Part shown: piece by piece, positions 1 to 4,304 of the stretch
How the letters are laid out: each line of letters starts with the position of its first letter
How positions within the stretch are numbered: the stretch's first letter is position 1
Source: UBA10133 sp964528565
Lineage (GTDB): Bacteria > Patescibacteriota > Microgenomatia > UBA1400 > MFAQ01
DNA length: 5,783 nucleotides
Assembly (NCBI GenBank): GCA_964528565.1
Contig: CAZGSP010000066.1
Location: 1-5,783 of the forward strand
Reading direction: 5' to 3'
Made by a program: the position numbers and the translations under genes
The notes under the pieces: generated by a model
Told to the model about the DNA's origin: nothing
The model's database searches: none
Seen by the model: the letters and a program-made list of their open reading frames with translations, nothing else

Positions 1-25
1 ATTATGGGTTAATTTGCCAATTTCG

Positions 26-34
26 TGGTAAAAT
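26..34 (+). promoter_or_regulatory. rnpB promoter, extended -10 element
   Basis: The sequence TGGTAAAAT fits an extended -10 (TGn followed by TAAAAT). It ends 6 bases before position 40, where the 5' strand of the RNase P P1 helix begins, which is the normal distance from a -10 to a transcription start. No good -35 is visible about 17 bases upstream, as is common when the TGn extension is present. The assignment is inference from spacing and motif. Confidence 0.6.
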
Positions 35-39
35 AGGAC

Positions 40-346
40 ATCCCTAGGACGAGAGGAATGCCCTGCCACAAGGTAGGGAGGAAAGTCCGGACAGCTAAAA
101 GGAAGGGTGGCTGGGGAAACCCAGTCCTCCGGTAGGCAACTACCGGGGCGCGATAGGGCCACAGAGACGATCAAAGGTGAAACGCCCCGCCGCTCGGCGG
201 GGATCCTCAAGGAGTAATCTTAGAGGAGTGGTAACCCGCCCCGCTGCAATCGACGAATTGGGACTAAGGTACCTTTTCCGTCCCTAAAGTCTCGAGCATA
301 GATAGATATTCCTCCACGACAGAATCCGGCTTATTGTACTAGGGAT
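40..346 (+). ncRNA. rnpB: RNase P RNA, bacterial class A, reduced
   Basis: This is the catalytic RNA of ribonuclease P, which cuts the 5' leader from pre-tRNAs with the RnpA protein. The 5' conserved core GAGGAAAGTCCGGAC (78-92) and its 3' partner ACAGAATCCGGCTTA (319-333) form the P4 region and are diagnostic. P1 pairs 40-47 with 339-346 (ATCCCTAG/CTAGGGAT), which sets the ends. Other visible helices are a short P3 (61-67/72-78, ACAA loop), a GCAA-capped hairpin in the P8/P9 region (129-135/140-146), P12 (185-191/196-202), and GGGAC/GTCCC (260-264/280-284). Inside the last one, CCTTTT (272-277) can pair with AAAAGG (97-102), matching the P6 pseudoknot of class A. GGTAA at 230-234 corresponds to the L15 segment that binds the tRNA CCA end. 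At about 307 bases it is shorter than the 377-base E. coli RNA, and helix P18 appears to be absent. Family identification is very secure; exact ends are inferred from P1. Confidence 0.96.
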
Positions 347-361
347 CCCGAAAGGGATCCC
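342..361. terminator. GAAA-capped hairpin between convergent rnpB and transporter gene
   Basis: GGGATCCC, GAAA, GGGATCCC form a perfect 8-bp stem with a GNRA-type loop in the 28-base gap between the rnpB 3' end and the stop of the minus-strand membrane protein. Its position between convergent transcripts suggests a shared terminator or a 3' stabilising hairpin. Neither strand has a following T run, so it is not a canonical intrinsic terminator. Its left arm overlaps the 3' strand of the rnpB P1 helix (339-346), so the two folds exclude each other. Confidence 0.4.
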
Positions 362-374
362 CTGTTGGCCAGGA

Positions 375-1370
375 CTAGTCGATCTCGGGGATGGTGGTGT
401 CCTTGTTGAGCTGAATGTGACTCAAGATAACCCGGGCAGAAAGAACCGCCGGAAGAGCCAAGACGGCCAGTAGCGGACCTCCCAATTGGAAACCGATCAT
501 GATAGCGACGATGGTGATTATCGGATTGAGTCCGACAACCTGTTGCATGATTTTCGGAACAATTAAATTGTTTTCCAGCTGTTGGACTATTATCGAAACG
601 ACCAGGGCGGCAATACCGTGTCCGGTGGAGATGGAAAATCCAACCAGGACGGCGGGGATGGTGGCGATGGTGGGTCCGATATTGGGAATCAACTCCAACA
701 TACCGGCGATGAAAGCCAGGGGGATGGCAAAAGGAAGACCGATGATCAGATAGCCAATATAACTTAAGAAACCAACAAGCAACATTAGTAGTAGTTCCCC
801 CCGGACCCAGTAACCGATCTGGATTTCCAATTTTTCGGCAATTACGTAGTAATGGTGCCCCTTATCCCCGAACCAGAACTTGAGGTATTTCTCCAGATTG
901 TGCATGTCCTGAATCATGTAGAAACTGATGACAATGACCGTAAAGGCGGTGATGAAAGCCGAAAAAGTATCAAGTGCAAAAGTTAAGACCTTTCCCGGAA
1001 CGGTGGCGAACTGGGCATTGAGAGAACCATCGGTAATTTTGACCGGGCTGACGGTGTCGATAATGGCGGGAAGCTTTTGAATAAATAACTGGGTTTGATC
1101 CAAGAGGGGTGAGGCAAGAGAAACCATGGCAAAGACGATCGTACCAAAAACGGCCAACAAGATAACCATGGAGGAAAGAGCACGATTGATCTTAAATTTT
1201 TCCAGTTTGTCCACCAAAGGACAAACCGCCAAAGTGATCAGAATCGCAATGAATAAGAGAAAAATGACGCTGGTAAGTTTGAAAACAACAAAAACGGCGG
1301 CGAGAGAAAACAGAACCCAAAAAATACTACCGATAGAGATATCAAAGATTATGTGTTTCCTTTTAATCAT
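375..1370 (-). CDS. AI-2E family transporter (PerM/YdiK-like membrane protein)
   Basis: This 331-residue protein has the length and hydrophobic layout of the AI-2E transporter family (PF01594). Hydrophobic spans lie near residues 10-30, 32-50, 64-88, 129-152, 191-211, 213-242, 250-264 and 282-316. Family signatures are a GYWVRGELLL segment (186-195), ELIPNIGPTIA (226-236), QQLENNLIVPKIM (263-275) and an LNPIITI...GGPLLAVLALP tail (281-307). The family is named for autoinducer-2 export, but members also act as Na+/H+ antiporters or have unknown substrates, so no quorum-sensing role should be read from the name. The ATG start overlaps the miaA stop by 8 bases (ATGATTAA) and has no Shine-Dalgarno site, which suggests translational coupling to miaA on one transcript. 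The gene ends TAG, convergent with rnpB. Family confidence is high; substrate is unknown. Confidence 0.93.
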   Translation of the reverse strand: MIKRKHIIFDISIGSIFWVLFSLAAVFVVFKLTSVIFLLFIAILITLAVCPLVDKLEKFKINRALSSMVILLAVFGTIVFAMVSLASPLLDQTQLFIQKLPAIIDTVSPVKITDGSLNAQFATVPGKVLTFALDTFSAFITAFTVIVISFYMIQDMHNLEKYLKFWFGDKGHHYYVIAEKLEIQIGYWVRGELLLMLLVGFLSYIGYLIIGLPFAIPLAFIAGMLELIPNIGPTIATIPAVLVGFSISTGHGIAALVVSIIVQQLENNLIVPKIMQQVVGLNPIITIVAIMIGFQLGGPLLAVLALPAVLSARVILSHIQLNKDTTIPEID

Positions 1371-2304
1371 TTGAGTAATATTTTGCTAGAGAGCCTATCA
1401 AGACCTGATCGACCTTATCTTTATCATACCAAACTATGCCGGGTTGTTTCCGGAACCAGACCATCTGTCGGCGGGCATAATCCATTTCGGAGGCGGTCCA
1501 TAGATCGACCAGTGTCTCCCGGGAGATTTCTTGATGCAAAAACTTGATGATTTCTTGGACACCAAGGCTGGTAAAGACGGGTAGTTTTTGATCGGGGAAT
1601 CTTTTCAGTAGACTCTCAACTTCTTGAATGGCACCGGAGTCGAGACGATCGAGGACCCTACGACGGATGGCGGCTTTTTGGACCTCTTTGTCCTGCCTAA
1701 GACCAATCCAGACAAAGGTGGTTTCGGATACAGGCAGACTTTCCCCGACAGGGTGGGAGGGGCGCGCCGACGAGGAGACCTCAATAGCGCGGATTAGACG
1801 CCTGGGGTTATTGAGATCCGAGTTGTTAAGAGTAGCAAATCTACGGGGATTTAATTTCGATAGACGGGATTGTAAAGACAAAAGATCAAGTTTTTCCAGA
1901 TCCCGGCGGAGCGGTTGATTCGGAGGTACATGAACATTGAGTAGATCGGAAGTAATGGCCTTTAGATACAAACCTGTGCCACCGACGATGATCAAGGGAG
2001 TGTTCTCTTTAATTGAGTTTTGAATAATTTTTCGAGAATAATTAACGAAGTCCGAAAGATTAAAGATCTTATCGGCCTCTACCAGATCCAGCCCGAAAAG
2101 CTTGATCCGGGGAGAGAGACTCTCGGGAATATCTTTGCCGGTAACGATATCCAAGTCCCGGTAGACCTGTCGGGAGTCGGCGGAAAGAATGTTGACGGAG
2201 GGGTGGCGCCGGAGCAGATTCTCGGCAACCGAAAGGGCGAGGGAGGTCTTGCCGGAAGCAGTGGGGCCGCAAACAACAAGAGTTTTGGAGATCGATTTAG
2301 GCAC
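1363..2304 (-). CDS. miaA: tRNA dimethylallyltransferase MiaA
   Basis: MiaA transfers a dimethylallyl group from DMAPP to N6 of A37 in tRNAs reading UNN codons, giving i6A, the substrate of MiaB. At 313 residues it is of normal length. Visible motifs in order are the P-loop GPTASGKT (13-20), the ADSRQVYRDLDIVTGKD substrate segment (42-58), GGTGLYL (108-114), NNPRRLIRAIE (165-175) and the C-terminal YARRQMVWFRK tRNA-binding motif (276-286). The start is GTG: an in-frame TAG lies two codons upstream and no ATG occurs before the P-loop. There is no Shine-Dalgarno site; an extended -10 ends 5 bases before the GTG, so the message is probably leaderless. The gene heads a unit with the overlapping membrane protein and is separated from miaB by an opposing orphan gene. 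No key residue appears to be missing. Confidence 0.97.
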   Translation of the reverse strand: MPKSISKTLVVCGPTASGKTSLALSVAENLLRRHPSVNILSADSRQVYRDLDIVTGKDIPESLSPRIKLFGLDLVEADKIFNLSDFVNYSRKIIQNSIKENTPLIIVGGTGLYLKAITSDLLNVHVPPNQPLRRDLEKLDLLSLQSRLSKLNPRRFATLNNSDLNNPRRLIRAIEVSSSARPSHPVGESLPVSETTFVWIGLRQDKEVQKAAIRRRVLDRLDSGAIQEVESLLKRFPDQKLPVFTSLGVQEIIKFLHQEISRETLVDLWTASEMDYARRQMVWFRKQPGIVWYDKDKVDQVLIGSLAKYYSND

Positions 2305-2309
2305 AGACT

Positions 2310-2318
2310 ATTTTAACA
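2310..2318 (-). promoter_or_regulatory. miaA promoter, extended -10, probably leaderless
   Basis: On the minus strand TGTTAAAAT reads as TGn plus TAAAAT, the same form as the rnpB promoter in this window. It ends 5 bases before the GTG start of miaA, so a start point about 6 bases downstream falls on the G of the start codon. There is no convincing -35 and no ribosome binding site, both consistent with an extended -10 driving a leaderless mRNA. This is inference from spacing. Confidence 0.45.
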
Positions 2319-2326
2319 CCAGATAG

Positions 2327-2354
2327 TTGAATATCTTCTATATAGGTTTATAAT
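2327..2354 (+). promoter_or_regulatory. Promoter of the orphan gene (TTGAAT, 16 bp, TATAAT)
   Basis: TTGAAT (2327-2332) and a perfect TATAAT (2349-2354) are 16 bases apart, a good sigma-70 type promoter. The -10 ends 8 bases before the ATG at 2363, so the transcript should have a leader of 0-3 bases. No Shine-Dalgarno sequence is present in that gap (CCCGAATT). The promoter lies back to back with the miaA promoter within 58 bases, and the two -10 elements face outward. Confidence 0.6.
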
Positions 2355-2362
2355 CCCGAATT

Positions 2363-2788
2363 ATGATAAGAAATAAAGAACGATTTACCCATATCGGTGA
2401 TTGGAGAGCACCTTGTGGATTGATCTATGGTGAATTCGAAGATAAAGAACGACCGGGGGTGAAATTTTTTGGTCAGTTTAAAGAAATGGTGCGCGAAACT
2501 CAACCTTCCGATCGGATAAGTCCGAGGAATAAAGCAGAAGTAGCGGTCGAGTATATGGGGATGGTTTTATATATCACACACAGAATTAACGACCAGGTGT
2601 CTAATATGAACGATGATTATGTATTTGTAGACGGCAGAGAGGTGATGGATCAACTTAAGGCATTGGTTGAAAAAGGAAAACTAACCCCCTTCTGGATTGA
2701 AATACGAGGCAACTGGATGAATATAATGTACTCGAGAGGTAAGAAAAGATATATGACCCAAATAGTTGCTTTGGAGGAGCCGGCTTAA
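2363..2788 (+). CDS. Hypothetical protein, 141 residues, no family recognised
   Basis: I do not recognise this protein. It is soluble-looking and charged, with no signal peptide, membrane span or repeat. It has one cysteine (C18) and three tryptophans (W14, W111, W118). An aromatic and glycine-rich N-terminal half (for example GLIYGEF at 19-25 and VKFFGQF at 33-39) is followed by an acidic middle (NDDYVFVDGREV, 83-94) and a basic strand-like end (WIEIRGNW, then SRGKKRY). Support that it is real: an in-frame TAA just upstream fixes the ATG, a strong-looking promoter sits at the right distance, and it is the longest plus-strand reading frame here with nothing plausible opposite it. A hand count over 360 bases gives about 41% GC, against about 52% over 180 bases of adjacent miaB. 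It is the only plus-strand protein gene and overlaps the end of miaB by 4 bases. It may be lineage-specific or acquired. Confidence 0.8.
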   Translation: MIRNKERFTHIGDWRAPCGLIYGEFEDKERPGVKFFGQFKEMVRETQPSDRISPRNKAEVAVEYMGMVLYITHRINDQVSNMNDDYVFVDGREVMDQLKALVEKGKLTPFWIEIRGNWMNIMYSRGKKRYMTQIVALEEPA

Positions 2789-3951
2789 GGAACTATCGGG
2801 CGGGTGCTGAGATTGTCTTTGTTGGCTATTTGATCCAGGATCTCCCATCGCTGTTTCTTTATTTTGGCCGGGACATCGTCCGGGAAAAACTTGGCGGAGA
2901 CGGTCCCGGGACGGGGTGAGTAGCGGGCAACAAAGGCCACCTTGAAACCAACATCTTTGACCAAATTCAAGGTGTCCTGAAAATCCTCTTCGGTCTCTCC
3001 GGGGAAACCGACGATAATGTCCGTACCAAAAACCGCTTCGGGAATTTTGGATTTAATTTGATTAATTAAACTGAGGTAGGATTCCCTGGTGTATCCCCTA
3101 TTCATAAGTTTCAGGATCCGATTACTCCCGGATTGGACCGGTAGGTGGATAAAGCGATCGATCTTGGGATTTGAGGCGATCTCATCAATCAACTCGTCCC
3201 AGAAATCCCAAGGGTTGCTGGTAAAGAAGCTAATTTTTTTGATCCCCTCGATTTTGCCAATTTCCCTTAGCAAAATAACAAACGGTGGAGTGTCCTGCGG
3301 TTTGAAATACTGGGACTGGTTCGAGGGAATAATATCCGGGGTGAATTTATCTTTATCCATAAACATCTTTCTAAGGGCGACGCCGACTTTTTCCAAACCC
3401 CAAGAATTCACATTTTGCCCAAGAAGAGTGATTTCCTTGTAACCTTCGGCGGCTAAAGTCTCGATCTCGCCAACGATATCTTCCAAGGGACGTGATCTTT
3501 CCCTGCCTCTGGAAAAAGGGACTATGCAATAAGTGCAGAAAGAGTTACAACCCGAGGAAATGGGAATAAAGGCTTTGTCCTTTTCTTTTCTGATCGCTTT
3601 TTGATTGAAACCGACTTCGCCGATAGGAAGAATTTCGTCTATTTGGGGTAATAGGGTCTTGATCTCCTTTTCATTAAAGTGGAGCATACAACCGGTAAGA
3701 ATTATCTTCGGCCGTGCCTTCCGGCAGGCAGGCCGTATTTTTCCGTCAAAGAATTTTTCAACGTTGAGTAAAAATCCGGTAACTCTGTCTTCGGCAGACT
3801 GGCGAACGGAACAAGTATTGATGACTATTTCATCGGCTTCTTTCCAAGTATCGGCTTCGGTATATCCACGCGAGAGATAGTCTCCAAGAATGCGCTCGGA
3901 GTCAGACTTGTTGGCTTGACAGCCAAAAGTGTTGATAAAGACTGACGGCAT
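2785..3951 (-). CDS. miaB: tRNA-2-methylthio-N6-dimethylallyladenosine synthase MiaB, TRAM-less
   Basis: MiaB is a radical-SAM methylthiotransferase that converts i6A37 to ms2i6A37 in tRNA using two 4Fe-4S clusters. The N-terminal UPF0004 domain supplies C11 (FGCQ), C47 (NTCSVR) and C88 (TGCM). The radical-SAM CxxxCxxC is C135, C139, C142. LLGQNVNSWG (177-186) and HLPVQSGSNRIL (269-280) favour MiaB over RimO or MtaB. It has 388 residues where the family usually has about 430-450: it stops shortly after the radical-SAM domain (RWEILDQIANKDN...), so the C-terminal TRAM RNA-binding domain is absent, and the other frames downstream do not restore it. There are two inserts: residues 73-81, encoded by a palindrome, and roughly 187-222 after NVNSWG. 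The ATG overlaps the HU stop by one base (TAATG) with no clear ribosome binding site, suggesting coupling to HU. The 3' end overlaps the opposing orphan gene by 4 bases. Identity is secure; activity without TRAM is untested. Confidence 0.93.
   Translation of the reverse strand: MPSVFINTFGCQANKSDSERILGDYLSRGYTEADTWKEADEIVINTCSVRQSAEDRVTGFLLNVEKFFDGKIRPACRKARPKIILTGCMLHFNEKEIKTLLPQIDEILPIGEVGFNQKAIRKEKDKAFIPISSGCNSFCTYCIVPFSRGRERSRPLEDIVGEIETLAAEGYKEITLLGQNVNSWGLEKVGVALRKMFMDKDKFTPDIIPSNQSQYFKPQDTPPFVILLREIGKIEGIKKISFFTSNPWDFWDELIDEIASNPKIDRFIHLPVQSGSNRILKLMNRGYTRESYLSLINQIKSKIPEAVFGTDIIVGFPGETEEDFQDTLNLVKDVGFKVAFVARYSPRPGTVSAKFFPDDVPAKIKKQRWEILDQIANKDNLSTRPIVP
3709..3735. repeat. 27-bp GC-rich imperfect palindrome inserted in frame in miaB
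   Basis: On the plus strand CGGCC, a bulged G, TGCCT, loop TCCGGC, AGGCA and GGCCG form a 10-bp hairpin with one bulge. It spans exactly nine miaB codons (residues 73-81, RPACRKARP) between Cys47 and Cys88. Most MiaB proteins have only a short lysine/proline-rich link in this place. It looks like a copy of a short dispersed palindromic element placed in frame; only one copy lies in this window, so the repeat nature is inferred. Confidence 0.55.
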
Positions 3952-4226
3952 TAGGCAACTTTTTTCTTCAAAGGCTTACCAACATGAAAGTTGATAACTT
4001 TGTGGCCTTTGACTACTTGCCTCTTCGACTCATTTCCAAAAGGAACTACTTGTTTGTCCTCGACTTTCCCAATGTAGAAAGTGCCAAACCCCGAGATAAC
4101 CACCTTTTCACCTTTCCCCAAGGCAACAATGGACTCTTCAAAAAAAGTATCGACCGTTTCTTTGACGGCTTTTTTGGTTAGGTGAACCTTTTTACTAACG
4201 ATGTTGATAAGAGTTTGTTTGGTCAT
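3951..4226 (-). CDS. HU/IHF-family DNA-binding protein
   Basis: This 91-residue basic protein has the size and order of HU-family nucleoid proteins, which bind DNA as dimers and bend it. The N-terminal helices (TLINIVSKKVHLTKKAVKET) are followed by GKGEKVVISGFGTF, with the family's GFGxF turn at 46-50, and the C-terminal KVINFHVGKPLKKKV corresponds to the usual KVPAFKAGKALK. The DNA-contacting arm (about 53-75) is divergent: the usual GRNPxTGE is replaced by VVPFGNES, keeping a proline (P62) close to the intercalating position but losing the RNP context. The start is supported by AGAGGA four bases upstream of ATG. It follows rny after 78 bases and its TAA overlaps the miaB ATG by one base, so HU and miaB are probably co-translated. 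Whether it behaves as HU, IHF or a specialised paralogue cannot be told. Confidence 0.93.
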   Translation of the reverse strand: MTKQTLINIVSKKVHLTKKAVKETVDTFFEESIVALGKGEKVVISGFGTFYIGKVEDKQVVPFGNESKRQVVKGHKVINFHVGKPLKKKVA

Positions 4227-4230
4227 TGAT

Positions 4231-4236
4231 TCCTCT
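4231..4236 (-). promoter_or_regulatory. Ribosome binding site of the HU gene
   Basis: AGAGGA on the minus strand, within AAAGAGGAAT, lies four bases before the ATG. It is the only clear Shine-Dalgarno site among the five gene starts visible in the window, and it fixes the HU start. Confidence 0.75.
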
Positions 4237-4259
4237 TTCCGGGCAGAATACTTGGTAAT

Positions 4260-4289
4260 AATTTAGCTGATGTTACCACCTAATCGCAA
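4260..4289 (-). promoter_or_regulatory. Possible HU-miaB promoter (TTGCGA, 18 bp, TAAATT)
   Basis: In the 78-base gap between rny and the HU gene the minus strand has TTGCGA (4284-4289), 18 bases, then TAAATT (4260-4265), each matching 4 of 6 consensus positions. It would give a leader of about 27 bases holding the Shine-Dalgarno site. No terminator-like hairpin is evident after rny, so read-through from rny is an alternative. Confidence 0.3.
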
Positions 4290-4304
4290 GGGGCGCAAGT
4301 TAAA

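Noticed and set aside
499..767. Two plus-strand open frames, one rich in Gly and Asp, opposite the membrane protein gene
   Set aside because: They lie wholly inside the well-supported minus-strand AI-2E family gene, have no start signals, and their composition is the shadow of hydrophobic codons.
1733..1776. Possible insertion in MiaA (Ser/Pro/Arg-rich residues about 177-191)
   Set aside because: MiaA proteins normally have a variable loop of similar length between AIEV and the IGL strand, so no insertion is needed to explain it.
1628..1918. 96-residue plus-strand frame opposite miaA
   Set aside because: Arginine and serine rich antisense shadow of a complete, motif-bearing miaA; no promoter or ribosome binding site.
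2020..2316. 98-residue plus-strand frame opposite the miaA N-terminus
   Set aside because: Covers the P-loop and substrate motifs of miaA on the other strand; no independent signal.
4227..4304. Riboswitch or small RNA in the rny-HU gap
   Set aside because: At 78 bases it shows no convincing conserved structure; a weak promoter and a Shine-Dalgarno site account for it.
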